Assembly (NCBI RefSeq): GCF_000300235.2
Contig: NZ_CP004388.1
Span: forward strand, 3,852,001 to 3,916,000
DNA length: 64,000 nucleotides
Reading direction: 5' to 3'
Origin: Thalassospira xiamenensis M-5 = DSM 17429
GTDB lineage: Bacteria > Pseudomonadota > Alphaproteobacteria > Rhodospirillales > Thalassospiraceae
Shown here: piece after piece, positions 55,647-64,000 of the stretch
Numbering within the stretch: position 1 is the first letter of the stretch
How the letters are laid out: each line of letters opens with the position of its first letter
Made by a program: the position numbers and the translations under genes
The notes under the pieces: generated by a model
What the model was told of the DNA's origin: nothing
Databases searched by the model: none
What the model saw: only the letters and a program-made list of their open reading frames with translations

Positions 55647-57050
55647 ATGCGGAAAATCAATCTTCGACTAAAGTTTTTGCTGCTGTCGATCCTGCCACTG
55701 GTTCTGGCCGCTGCGGCAATATCGTATCTGGTATTTGCACAGGCCGAACGACTGGCCGAAGCAGAAATCAGAACGTTCGAACGCAACATTCTCGAAGCCC
55801 GCAAGGAAGAGCTTAAAAGCTATCTTGAACTCGCCCTTGCTTCGATAGATCACATTTATTCGGTCGCAAGCCCGCTGGATGCCGTTTCCAAGGAACGGGT
55901 CAAAAGCATCATCGAAGACCTGTCCTATGGCGAGGATGGCTATTTCTTTATCTATGACCGCGATGGTACGGCCCTTGTCGACCCGCCACAGCCATGGCGT
56001 CTGGGTCGCACATATTGGAACCTGCGCGATTTGAATGGAAATTCCGTCATTCAGGCGCTGATTTTCAATGCCGAAAAAGGTGGTGGTTTCCTGCGCCATG
56101 TCTGGGAAAAACCGTCAACCGGCGAACCCGCCGAAAAAATCGCCTATTCCCTGATGCTTGAAAAATGGGGTTGGATGATCGGTACCGGGATTTATATCGA
56201 TGACATTTCCGAACAGGTGAAGGAAATCGAGACCGAGGTATCATCCCACATCCGTGACACGACCATATCAATTGTCGGAATCACCATTCTTGCGGTTTTG
56301 CTGGTTGGTATTTCGGGCACTGTCGTCACGCTTTCAGAACGCAAACTTGCCGATTCCAAGCTAAAGGAACTGACCCATCGGGTTGTCGACGTTCAGGAAC
56401 AGGAACGTTTGCGAGTGTCGCGCGAATTGCATGACGGCATCAGTCAGATTCTTGTTTCCGTCAAATATTCGATCGAAACCGCAATCGCACGCCTGGGACC
56501 GGAAAAGAATGCCGCGACCGAACCGATGGAAAAGGCCGCCAAGCGATTGCAGGATGCCATCCACGAAGTCCGTCGCATATCGCGCGACCTGCGCCCGGCG
56601 GTTCTTGATGATCTTGGCCTGCGCCCCGCGATTGAAAGCATGTGCAAGGAACTGGCAGACCGGTCCGACATGCAGATTGATGTCAAATCGGACAATATCG
56701 ATGTGGTTCTCGATATCGCAAAGAAAACGACACTGTATCGCGTCTTGCAGGAAACCCTGACCAATATCGAACGTCACGCCGATGCCACGCATATCAAGGT
56801 CACGATCCGCCGCGAAGGTCAAAGTGTCGTGATGAAAATCATCGATAACGGTGTCGGATTTGAAACCAACCGGTATATTCGCAACCGTGATCCGCGTGCG
56901 GGGATCGGCCTTCGCAATATGCGCGAACGCATGGAATTCCATGGTGGGGGCATGACCGTCAAATCCGAACCGGACGATGGAACAACCATAACTGCCTATA
57001 TTCCGGTTTCGCGTGATAATGATCTACCCGTCACCGTCATCAGCGGCTAA
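55647..57050 (+). CDS. Cache-domain sensor histidine kinase
   Basis: A 467-residue kinase. TM1 (10-32), an extracytoplasmic single Cache domain (about 60-185; YGEDGYFFIYDRDGTALVDPP), TM2 (206-228), a HisKA_3 dimerisation domain with the phospho-acceptor H262 in SRELHDGISQ, and a HATPase_c domain ending GIGLRNMRERMEFHGG. This is the NarX/DegS type that works with NarL/LuxR regulators, like the one encoded next. The Cache domain senses a small molecule, perhaps an organic acid. Its position opposite pyc-glcDEF suggests, but does not prove, control of that operon. Confidence 0.9.
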   Translation: MRKINLRLKFLLLSILPLVLAAAAISYLVFAQAERLAEAEIRTFERNILEARKEELKSYLELALASIDHIYSVASPLDAVSKERVKSIIEDLSYGEDGYFFIYDRDGTALVDPPQPWRLGRTYWNLRDLNGNSVIQALIFNAEKGGGFLRHVWEKPSTGEPAEKIAYSLMLEKWGWMIGTGIYIDDISEQVKEIETEVSSHIRDTTISIVGITILAVLLVGISGTVVTLSERKLADSKLKELTHRVVDVQEQERLRVSRELHDGISQILVSVKYSIETAIARLGPEKNAATEPMEKAAKRLQDAIHEVRRISRDLRPAVLDDLGLRPAIESMCKELADRSDMQIDVKSDNIDVVLDIAKKTTLYRVLQETLTNIERHADATHIKVTIRREGQSVVMKIIDNGVGFETNRYIRNRDPRAGIGLRNMRERMEFHGGGMTVKSEPDDGTTITAYIPVSRDNDLPVTVISG

Positions 57051-57110
57051 GGTGGCAACAGATGTTTCGGCCCAGATGTTTCAGCAATGTGACAGAGAAC
57101 TGAATTGACC

Positions 57111-57782
57111 ATGAGCAGCGCAAATACCCCCTATTCGCCCAACCGTCCCATTCGTGTTTTGCTGTGCGACGACCATGCGCTGGTCATGGATGGCATTCGT
57201 TCGCGTCTTGAATGCTATGACCATATCGATATCGTCGGCGAGGCTGGAAACGGCATGGAAGCCCTGTCGCTGGCCGGAAATGTCAAACCCGACATCGTTC
57301 TGATGGATATCTCGATGCCGGTCATGAACGGGCTGGAAGCCGCCGAAAAATTCCGCGAAACCATGCCCGATATCAAGGTCATCATCCTGACCATGCATGA
57401 GAATCCGGAATATCTTCGTACTGCCCGACTGGCAGGTGCGCGCGGCTTTATACTGAAAGATGTATCGTCAAACGACATGGTGCGCGCGATCGAGGCAATT
57501 GCAAATGGCGGCGAAGCTTACAGTCCGACATTTGATCGCATCAGCAACACCGAAGGCGTGCCTGACGATGGCATGCCGCTGACCACGCGGGAACGCACCG
57601 TCTTGCGGCTTCTGGCCAAAGGTGCCAGCAACAAACATGTCGCCCGCGAACTTGATATCAGTGTGCGTACCGTGGAAACCCATCGCCGCAACATCAAGCG
57701 CAAGCTCGACATCGACAGCTCCGCCGGCCTCGTGCGTTATGCGATAGAAAAGGGCCTTGTCACCCTGGACAGCACCGCCTGA
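57111..57782 (+). CDS. LuxR-type response regulator
   Basis: A 223-residue NarL-family regulator: receiver domain with phosphoacceptor D66 (LMDISMP) and K in the FILKDVS segment, then a LuxR helix-turn-helix (about 155-215; LTTRERTVLRLLAKGASNKHVAREL, TVETHRRNIKRKL). It pairs with the kinase encoded 60 bases upstream. ATG 57111 is used; a TTG at 57105 is also possible. Confidence 0.92.
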   Translation: MSSANTPYSPNRPIRVLLCDDHALVMDGIRSRLECYDHIDIVGEAGNGMEALSLAGNVKPDIVLMDISMPVMNGLEAAEKFRETMPDIKVIILTMHENPEYLRTARLAGARGFILKDVSSNDMVRAIEAIANGGEAYSPTFDRISNTEGVPDDGMPLTTRERTVLRLLAKGASNKHVARELDISVRTVETHRRNIKRKLDIDSSAGLVRYAIEKGLVTLDSTA

Positions 57783-57948
57783 CGGCACGCCCGAAAAAGT
57801 CGTACTATTGTGATGTTTTTCACCTTTTGATCGCTATTAGGTTGAATTTACAAACCAATAGGGTAGATTGCTCAAAGATTTAGAGTGCTTCCATTTAACA
57901 GCCTGCGGCGACCGATCCTGCATCTGTCCCGTTCCGTCAGGGGGTTTT

Positions 57949-58665
57949 GTGAATTACTCCGCGCCGCAATCAACCATGCCAGACATGTTGCGCTGCCGCC
58001 GATGCGGCGTCCGGCAACTTGCGCTTTTCAACGATCTGACGGATGACGATTTCAAACTGGTTCATCTGCCGATTGAGGACATGGCAATTGCCAAACGCGC
58101 GATCCTTTACAATGCCGGGGACACTGCAAACGCGCTGTTCACCTTGCGCAGCGGTCTGATCAAATTGACGCATTATCTGGCCGATGGTTCACAACGGGTT
58201 GTGCGCCTCGTCCGCCCCGGTGGCACAATCGGCCTTGAAGCCCTCGTCAGCGACAGTTTTGCCCATCACGCCGAAGCCCTTCAGGACAGCGCGTTATGTC
58301 GGATTCCGGTTGCGGTTGTTGAAAAACTTGATCGCGAAAGCCCCCATTTACACAAACAGTTGCTCACACGCTGGCATCAGGCGGTAATGGAATCAGATAA
58401 CTGGTTGACCCAGATGTCGACCGGATCTGCCCGGGAACGGGTTGCACGGCTGTGCCTTTATCTGTGTGATCATGCGGATGACAGTTGCGTTCTGCCCGGT
58501 CGGGAAGATATTGGCGCAATGTTGGGTATCACCACCGAAACCGCCAGCAGGATCATCGCCGAATTTCGCCGAAACGGTCATCTAAACCCGCGCTGCCGTT
58601 CGGAATTCGATCTTGATGTCAAAGCACTTCAGGTCGTCGCCGGACTTGATCACGAAGCAGCCTGA
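57949..58665 (+). CDS. Crp/Fnr-family regulator with partial FNR cysteine set
   Basis: A 238-residue regulator: cyclic-nucleotide-binding-type domain (about 40-130) and a C-terminal winged helix (about 170-225). The recognition helix TTETASRII keeps the E, S and R residues that read TTGAT half sites in FNR. Near the N-terminus C16 and C19 (CRRCGVR) match FNR C20 and C23, and C117 (SALCRIP) matches FNR C122, but the FNR C29 position is A25. So three of four cluster ligands remain. GTG at 57949 is chosen because AGGGGG lies 4 bases upstream. It may be a redox or oxygen sensor with an altered cluster (inference). Confidence 0.85.
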   Translation: MNYSAPQSTMPDMLRCRRCGVRQLALFNDLTDDDFKLVHLPIEDMAIAKRAILYNAGDTANALFTLRSGLIKLTHYLADGSQRVVRLVRPGGTIGLEALVSDSFAHHAEALQDSALCRIPVAVVEKLDRESPHLHKQLLTRWHQAVMESDNWLTQMSTGSARERVARLCLYLCDHADDSCVLPGREDIGAMLGITTETASRIIAEFRRNGHLNPRCRSEFDLDVKALQVVAGLDHEAA

Positions 58666-58684
58666 TCAGATTGTGCAAAATCCG

Positions 58685-59437
58685 TCAGCGCATTGCATCG
58701 GGCAATGTTGTCTGGAATGCCGAATTTGGCCCGCACGCCTTCGATAGCCGTTCATATTCATCCGGGGTATCTATCGCGCGATGGTCTTCGCGCCGCGCAA
58801 GATCGATGGCGCGCAAACGGCGTTTGAAATCCTGTCCATACTGGTTCAGTAACCGCCGTTGCAGGCGTTGCACCTCGCCCGCACCAACTGGTCGCATGGC
58901 GGCAAAGTCCGCCATAATTTCGGAGACCATGGCATCAAGTTCCCGCTGGATATCCTGTTCCATATGCTGATTGATCTGCACGTGCTGCCCTTCATGGGCA
59001 TAGACCACGTCATATTCACATGTGCCACGCTCTAGCTCGGATGCGACATACACCAGATGCTTGATCACTTCGACCTCGGGGTTAATCCGGATCGGATACA
59101 GACAGAATGCCCCAACGCCGACCTCGACCGGCTCAAGGCGCATGTCAAACCGCGCCTGAAGTTCATATTCGGTCAGGCCGGTCACCAGATAACGACTTCC
59201 CTGATTGGCCCGGTTGTTAAGCCAGCGCACAGACCGATGACGATCCAGCATCGGGTCCTGATTGATAAATGACAGGCTTGCAACAGGCGCACGCGCAACC
59301 GCACAACTGTTTTGCTGTGCGGAGGCATGATCGTTGGGCGTCACAAACAGAAACACCGCGATCAGAATGCATACTGCAACCGCGCCCCACCTGATCGATG
59401 ATTTGGGTGCAACGTGTTTCGCCCTTTGATCTGCCAT
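58685..59437 (-). CDS. Secreted protein with HEGQH motif (DUF922-like)
   Basis: A 250-residue protein with a signal anchor (about 17-37, VAVCILIAVFLFVT). It has two cysteine pairs and a motif HEGQH at about 152, reminiscent of the zinc-binding HExxH of metallopeptidases, with the glutamate in the second position. DUF922-type proteins are secreted and show this layout; a protease function is not shown. It lies alone between the Crp/Fnr gene and a DksA-like gene. Confidence 0.65.
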   Translation of the reverse strand: MADQRAKHVAPKSSIRWGAVAVCILIAVFLFVTPNDHASAQQNSCAVARAPVASLSFINQDPMLDRHRSVRWLNNRANQGSRYLVTGLTEYELQARFDMRLEPVEVGVGAFCLYPIRINPEVEVIKHLVYVASELERGTCEYDVVYAHEGQHVQINQHMEQDIQRELDAMVSEIMADFAAMRPVGAGEVQRLQRRLLNQYGQDFKRRLRAIDLARREDHRAIDTPDEYERLSKACGPNSAFQTTLPDAMR

Positions 59438-59483
59438 ATAAAAGATACGTTAATTCGGTCTGACCGGTTTGATCAATCCGTCC

Positions 59484-59843
59484 CTAACTGTGTTTGACAT
59501 GGGCAGCGCAATCAACGCAAAGCGGTGTGGTCGGGTCAAATTCCAGACGCTTCTTCTCGATTTCTTCGCCACAATTGTGGCAGAAGCCGTAATCGGCATG
59601 CTCGATCCGGGCCAGCGTCTTTTCGATGCGATCAAGTTCGGCAGCACGACGACGCTCCTGTTCCAGATGCATTTGCTGATCCTGAAGCGCATCCATCCGT
59701 GACAGGCGGCCGACGGCCTGCTGATCAAGCTCGACCGGCTTTCGATAATCTTCCGAATGATTTGAATGGGCACTTATATCCGCGCGCCGGTCTTCAAGTC
59801 GCTGACGCAAGAATGCAATGTCAATATCGCTACGCTCAGACAT
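59484..59843 (-). CDS. TraR/DksA-type zinc-finger protein
   Basis: A 119-residue protein with an N-terminal helical hairpin and a C-terminal four-cysteine finger (C88, C91, C109, C112) that includes the FCHNCGEEIEKKRLEF signature. DksA-like proteins bind RNA polymerase through its secondary channel and change transcription with ppGpp. It is shorter than DksA, closer to TraR/YbiI-like members. The acidic tip of DksA (D-x-x-D) is not clear here. Confidence 0.85.
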   Translation of the reverse strand: MSERSDIDIAFLRQRLEDRRADISAHSNHSEDYRKPVELDQQAVGRLSRMDALQDQQMHLEQERRRAAELDRIEKTLARIEHADYGFCHNCGEEIEKKRLEFDPTTPLCVDCAAHVKHS

Positions 59844-59953
59844 TCTGGTCCCTCATCGATTTGTTGCCGCCATAAAACATATATATGGGTAGCGACCGAT
59901 GCATTTCGCCAAGGGGGGATACGAATTTGTTCCACCCCGGCATTCAGCCTTGC

Positions 59954-61168
59954 CTAGCCACAGTTTCCGCAGGCATCCAACAGCTTCTCCATCGCCGCCT
60001 CCGCTTCGTCATCATCGAGTTTTTCGGCCTTCATCTTTTTCTGGATATTGCAGCACAGTGCAGGACCATCGGCAAAGGCATGGTCGGTCCAGAACGGAAT
60101 ATCTGTGCCGAAATATCCAATCTGATCAAGGAACGACACACCATAATAATACGCCGACCCAACCGAATTATAAAAAGTCGGGTCATCGATGAACCCGCCA
60201 TCCGGCGTCATGGATTTGGTCAGACACCAGTCCAGGATCGTGGAAATATCGGCTGATGCCAATTTCTGACTATCGCTGTCGACTTCCGCCCAGCCAAGGT
60301 CAAAGATTTTGGCAACGTCATAATTGTTGTGATTGTTGAAGTCACCATTGTGCTTCCAGCCAAACGGATAGGCATCATCACGGATCGCCAGTGTCGTTTT
60401 GAAAATAGCGGGCCAAAGCCCGACCTTGCCATGCTGATACGAAATATTGTGGAACGTCAGACTAAGGTCCGGGCTTTTCAGAATATCGCCCGTATCTGTT
60501 TCAAACCAGCCGCCCCAATATCCCGATTGCGCGTCCTGCCAATCATCCAGCCAGCTTTTATAAGCTGCGATATAATCGTCGCTAAGATCGAAACCTTTGA
60601 CATACTGGCGGAAATAATCGCGGATTTCGCTTTTGAAGCACATTTCCGACAAGGCGGCACTGACCGCGCCCAATGCATCGCGGCGATCCAGACCATCGGC
60701 AAAAATCCGTGATGTTTTCTGACTGTCCAGCCAGGCAACAAGATCGGCGGGTTTGGCAATCGGCGACAGAAAAGTCAGCGGATAATCCGGTGCAATCCCC
60801 TCGTCTGCCAGCGCGTTGATCGCATCGATCATCGCATCCACCTTCAGGAACCACTGGTCATAGCATGGTCCCCACGAACCATCGCTTGCCACCTGTTCCT
60901 CGGCCCAGTCCTGATCCTTGTTTTTCAGCGATTTTTCAAACTGGGCTATCTTCTTTTCCAGCCCATCCCAGTCAGCGGTATAAAGCAGCAACCACTTGCA
61001 CTCGATCATATACTGATCGGACGCGGCCATGCTGTTGCCGGTCTGCTGGGCCGCAATCAGTTTTTCTTCCAGCGGGGCAAGCTTGTCGGCATAGGCACCT
61101 TTTCTATCGGAATAGTCCGGATCAAAAGCACTGAACTGCTGCTCTATCAAGGAATTGAAATCTGTCAC
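59954..61168 (-). CDS. Unknown 404-residue soluble protein, possible alpha/alpha toroid
   Basis: No family recognised. The protein is rich in aromatic residues and has repeated short blocks (QSGYWGGWFETDTGD, ISYQHGKVGLWPAIFKTTLAIRDDAYPFGW, SAYYYGVSFLDQIGYFG) that resemble an alpha/alpha barrel of the type in some glycosidases and prenyltransferases. The end is cysteine-rich (LCCNI and CGNCG). No signal peptide is seen. It follows a 92-residue gene by 91 bases in the same direction. Coding looks real; a function would be guesswork. Confidence 0.72.
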   Translation of the reverse strand: MTDFNSLIEQQFSAFDPDYSDRKGAYADKLAPLEEKLIAAQQTGNSMAASDQYMIECKWLLLYTADWDGLEKKIAQFEKSLKNKDQDWAEEQVASDGSWGPCYDQWFLKVDAMIDAINALADEGIAPDYPLTFLSPIAKPADLVAWLDSQKTSRIFADGLDRRDALGAVSAALSEMCFKSEIRDYFRQYVKGFDLSDDYIAAYKSWLDDWQDAQSGYWGGWFETDTGDILKSPDLSLTFHNISYQHGKVGLWPAIFKTTLAIRDDAYPFGWKHNGDFNNHNNYDVAKIFDLGWAEVDSDSQKLASADISTILDWCLTKSMTPDGGFIDDPTFYNSVGSAYYYGVSFLDQIGYFGTDIPFWTDHAFADGPALCCNIQKKMKAEKLDDDEAEAAMEKLLDACGNCG

Positions 61169-61259
61169 GCTGGCCCCCTGTCATCGGTGTGTTCGACGAC
61201 TTAAAACAGGTGCCGCCCGAAATGCAAAGTGAAACAGAAACAAAGATCAGAAACGACCA

Positions 61260-61538
61260 TCAGTTCTGGGCCAACCAATTTCTGATCACACGCAATGCCT
61301 GTCCAGGATCGGTATCGACAATCCGGTTTGCAATATTGGCCTTGCGACGATCAATTTTCCCGTCGATACCGGCCACAGAAAAACTGCCAGCATCAATACC
61401 ATCTCCCTCATCGTTCGGGCGATGACGGCCCGGCGATGATCCCGGCTGATAACGCGGGATCGGTGCAGACGGCTTTGGCCCGGGCAGATACCCCGGATCA
61501 GAAGAAGCCTGCCCGGATGATGCAGATTTTTTTGCCAT
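61260..61538 (-). CDS. Small protein with a FliF-like C-terminal tail
   Basis: A 92-residue protein with a proline- and serine-rich, probably disordered N-terminal part (about 1-60; PGYLPGPKPSAPIPRYQPG) and a helical end with IANRIVDTDPGQALRVIRNW, which resembles the C-terminal FliG-binding helix of FliF proteins (pattern: hydrophobic-hydrophobic-x-x-hydrophobic-v-x-x-x-P-x-x-A-h-x-h-h-R-x-W-h). No FliF membrane or ring domains. No other flagellar gene is seen here. It may bind FliG or mimic FliF (inference). Start is uncertain. Confidence 0.6.
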   Translation of the reverse strand: MAKKSASSGQASSDPGYLPGPKPSAPIPRYQPGSSPGRHRPNDEGDGIDAGSFSVAGIDGKIDRRKANIANRIVDTDPGQALRVIRNWLAQN

Positions 61539-62049
61539 TCAGAAATTGTCTCTCCGATCCGCTCGTTCTGACAAGAAGAATCACAATTGGTGTCTTTGAC
61601 GTCAAATGCCCCACGAAACGGCCCAGAACGAAATTGATCGCCGAAAGCTTATATGATGGCAGTACCCATATTAGGTTATGTTAAACTTTAGTCGAATTCG
61701 CCGTTGATCGGGGCAAAAGATCATTCCTGTCCAAATGGTCGGGAAACCGGCACAGATCAAGGTCAAAACTCTTGACCTTGGCGTAACCGGGGCCCTTCAA
61801 TCGCTTCATTTCACATGGTTCAAGCGAAAACACGGCGGACCGATATGTTGTTTATCGATCCCAAAAGGTGCAAATAGGAAAATTATCCGCCTTTGCGTTG
61901 TAAAAACGAACAGCTCGCGCATCTTTAAAAGATCAGGGGAAAATCCGCTTTCAGAACTTTACCCGGAAATGGCTTTAGGATATTCACCACCTAAGAGTAG
62001 GATAATCGATACCTTTCGATAAGCATAAGAAATTCAGGGGAAGCCCGAA
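61539..62049. other. 511-bp gap between the small gene and the binding-protein gene
   Basis: No convincing gene; the 95-codon frame at 61735-62022 has no recognised family. The gap holds a strong dyad (61758-61780: CAAGGTCAA-N5-TTGACCTTG) and a short palindrome ATCTTT-A-AAAGAT (61921-61933). Both divergent promoters should be here. Confidence 0.5.
61758..61780. promoter_or_regulatory. Strong dyad, possible operator
   Basis: CAAGGTCAA-AACTC-TTGACCTTG: 9-bp perfect arms around a 5-nt centre. It includes TTGACC, a possible -35 box on the plus strand. The regulator is unknown. Confidence 0.4.
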
Positions 62050-63966
62050 GTGTACAGGGTAGTGGGTTGCTTTATATCGCTGGTATTATTGCTGGCCGTG
62101 GTTTTGACCGCGCCCCGGAATAATGCATATGCAGCCGAATTCGGCGAAGCGCCGATGCTTGCCGAGATGGTGGCGAACGGCACATTGCCCCCGGCCGCAG
62201 AACGCCTGCCCAAGACCCCGATGATTGTTACCCCGACTGACAAGCTTGGCCAGTATGGCGGCACCTGGATGATGGCGCAAAATTCGGAACGCGATCACGC
62301 CCTTCTGATCAGGACGATCGGCTATGAACCGCTTCTGCGCTGGACCCCGCAATGGACAGACACGGTTCCCAACGTTGCTCTTTCGATGCAGGCCAACAGT
62401 GACGCCACGGAATTTGTCTTCCGGTTGCGTCCGGGCATGCGCTGGTCGGATGGTGCGCCTTTTACCGCCGAGGATATATCCTTCTGGTACGACGACATTT
62501 TACGCAATCCGGCTTTTGGCAATGCGACGCCTGAATGGCTGACCGCAGGCGGAAATCCGGTGCATGTTGAAAAAATCGACGAAACCACGGTCGCGTTCCG
62601 CTTCGACACGCCCTATGGGCTGTTTCCGACCTTTCTTGCCCGGCCCGAAGGTGTCGAACCGGTAAGCTATCCCGCCCATTTCCTGAGGCCCCTGCTTCCG
62701 AAATATAACAGGCACGCAGATGCCGATGCGCAAAAGCTTGGCTTCAAGGATTGGAAAGATCGCTTCCTTTCGGTGTTCGGAATGCCGGGCACCATAGACG
62801 ATCCCAGCCGCTGGATGAACCCGCAGGTTCCGACCCTGAACGGCTGGATTCTGACCGGGACATATGGCAAAGACGATCCGCTGGTTGCGGTTCGCAATCC
62901 GTTTTATTGGAAAATCGATCCGGGCGGACGTCAGTTACCCTATATTGATCGGGTTTCCTTTGATCTGGTCGGCAGCAAAGATGAAGCCGGTGACACCGCC
63001 ATCACAGGCAGGGTCAATATGCAGGAACGCCATATTGGCCGCCGCGTGGACGAAATTCTTGCGGCCAATAACAATCTGCAATCCTTCACGCTGATTGAAA
63101 GCGACATGAATATCCTGACCCTGTCGCTTAATCTGAACGACAGGGACCCGGTGCTTCGCGACATATTCCAGAACAAGGAATTCCGCGTGGCCCTGTCGCA
63201 TGCCATCGACCGCGACAGCATCATTGGCCGGTTCGTTCCCGGTGCCCTGCCCCATCAGGCCGCACCACGTCCCGAAAGCCCGCTTTACCACACGGTTCTC
63301 GCACGCCAGTTCATTACCTATGATCCGGTACTTGCCGCAAGCCATCTGGCGAATGCCGGTTTGACACGCAAAGACGACGAAGGTTTCCTTCTGCGTCCCG
63401 ATGGCAAAAGGCTGTCCTTTACCATCGATACCGAAGGCGCATCCCGCTTCGAAATGCTCTCTGCCGTTATCGATTACTGGCGTGATGTCGGACTTGATGT
63501 GACCGCCCGCGACTTATCGCGTGATGTATTTGTCGATATGCGTGAAAAAAACAATCACCATGCCAGCGCATGGGGCGGTGATGGCGGGCTTGATGCCATG
63601 GTTCTGCCGATCAACTACCTGCCAGTATCCAGTGAATCATCTTGGTACGCCACCGGTTGGGCACAATGGTATTCCGACCCGGAAAATCCCGACGCGGTTG
63701 AGCCCCCGGCCGAGGTTATCCGTCAACTGGAACTCTATAACCAGTTGAAAGCCACCGCAGATGCAGAAAAACAGAATAAACTTATGCGCGATATTCTCGA
63801 CATCAGCGCAAATCAGTTTTACGTTATGGGAATTGCCTTGCCGCCCAATCGCAAAGGGCTTGTGGCAAAGAACTTCAAGAATGTTCCCAAGGTCATCCCG
63901 GCGGCTTGGAGCTATGCCACACCGGCACCAACCAATCCATCCCAGTATTATCTTGAGAGCCAATAA
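62050..63966 (+). CDS. Oligopeptide-type ABC transporter substrate-binding protein
   Basis: A 638-residue periplasmic binding protein of the SBP_bac_5 family. The signal peptide ends about NNAYAA. The body has the typical fold with LRPGMRWSDGAPFTAEDI, VRNPFYW, VALSHAIDRDSI and the C-terminal half. It would bring peptides, nickel or another large ligand to a permease pair that probably lies beyond the window. GTG at 62050 is chosen because AGGGGA lies about 9 bases upstream. The window ends 34 bases after the stop. Confidence 0.9.
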   Translation: MYRVVGCFISLVLLLAVVLTAPRNNAYAAEFGEAPMLAEMVANGTLPPAAERLPKTPMIVTPTDKLGQYGGTWMMAQNSERDHALLIRTIGYEPLLRWTPQWTDTVPNVALSMQANSDATEFVFRLRPGMRWSDGAPFTAEDISFWYDDILRNPAFGNATPEWLTAGGNPVHVEKIDETTVAFRFDTPYGLFPTFLARPEGVEPVSYPAHFLRPLLPKYNRHADADAQKLGFKDWKDRFLSVFGMPGTIDDPSRWMNPQVPTLNGWILTGTYGKDDPLVAVRNPFYWKIDPGGRQLPYIDRVSFDLVGSKDEAGDTAITGRVNMQERHIGRRVDEILAANNNLQSFTLIESDMNILTLSLNLNDRDPVLRDIFQNKEFRVALSHAIDRDSIIGRFVPGALPHQAAPRPESPLYHTVLARQFITYDPVLAASHLANAGLTRKDDEGFLLRPDGKRLSFTIDTEGASRFEMLSAVIDYWRDVGLDVTARDLSRDVFVDMREKNNHHASAWGGDGGLDAMVLPINYLPVSSESSWYATGWAQWYSDPENPDAVEPPAEVIRQLELYNQLKATADAEKQNKLMRDILDISANQFYVMGIALPPNRKGLVAKNFKNVPKVIPAAWSYATPAPTNPSQYYLESQ

Positions 63967-64000
63967 CAGAATTCACCGGCAATCAGGCTGGGCCAGGGTT

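Noticed and set aside
61735-62022. 95-codon plus-strand frame in the 511-bp gap
   Set aside because: Poor codon character, no family, and it overlaps a dyad and a palindrome that look regulatory.
1-64000. CRISPR array, tRNA or rRNA
   Set aside because: No regularly spaced repeats and no recognisable tRNA or rRNA sequence were seen in the window.

Overview
The window looks like a chromosomal segment of a marine alphaproteobacterium of the order Rhodospirillales, most likely Thalassospira or a close relative. This is inferred from gene content, the order of several gene pairs (TIGR02302-type protein and MJ0042 zinc-ribbon protein next to ftsEX; chorismate mutase-hisC-tyrC opposite metX-metW; argH-lptM-lysA) and a moderate-GC codon use. 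No rRNA, tRNA or CRISPR was seen. Most of the window is core metabolism and envelope genes, with one probable acquired block (about 8.4-13.6 kb) and one insertion sequence (46.0-47.5 kb).

Layout. 0-2.2 kb: end of etfB, etfA and a 3-hydroxybutyryl-CoA dehydrogenase. 2.4-5.0 kb: xylulokinase and a ribokinase-family kinase. 5.0-8.4 kb: a TlpA-like thioredoxin divergent from argH-lptM-lysA. 8.4-11.7 kb (minus): a FUSC/DUF1656/HlyD aromatic-acid-type efflux set with a divergent AraC regulator, then about 1.1 kb without a convincing gene but with terminator and small-RNA-like signals. 13.7-20.8 kb: TIGR02302 membrane protein, zinc-ribbon protein, ftsE-ftsX, YdcF-like protein, PlsC. 20.8-23.3 kb (minus): two DMT exporters around a ChaC-type gamma-glutamylcyclotransferase. 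23.4-26.4 kb (minus): aromatic amino acid and histidine biosynthesis. 26.5-29.6 kb (plus): metX-metW and a lipoprotein/small-protein pair. 29.6-34.1 kb (minus): moaE, pgsA, NCS2 permease, uvrC. 34.1-34.6 kb: AT-rich gap with DnaA-box-like nonamers. 34.6-39.0 kb: folB, a pteridine-reductase-like SDR, a Ca/Na antiporter and a Kef-type antiporter. 39.1-45.2 kb (minus): pstS-pstC-pstA-pstB-phoU-phoB. 45.7-47.5 kb: a small protein and an IS1182-family element. 47.6-55.2 kb (minus): pyc-glcD-glcE-glcF. 55.6-58.7 kb (plus): Cache-domain histidine kinase, LuxR-type response regulator, Crp/Fnr regulator. 58.7-61.5 kb (minus): secreted HEGQH protein, DksA-like protein, an unknown 404-residue protein and a 92-residue protein with a FliF-like tail. 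62.0-64.0 kb: an oligopeptide-type ABC binding protein.

The most striking observation is in the efflux block. FUSC and HlyD lie in one unbroken reading frame that runs straight through the DUF1656 gene, which is encoded in another frame. Near the 3' end of FUSC there are four tandem CTYTG pentamers; with one pentamer fewer, FUSC would stop at a TGA overlapping the DUF1656 start (ATGA). This suggests slippage that fuses two parts of an efflux machine. The second is an insertion sequence flanked by an exact 32-bp direct repeat that is itself a whole terminator hairpin. Other points are a possible replication origin between uvrC and folB, a pyc-glcDEF operon, and a stand-alone protein ending in a FliG-binding-like motif.
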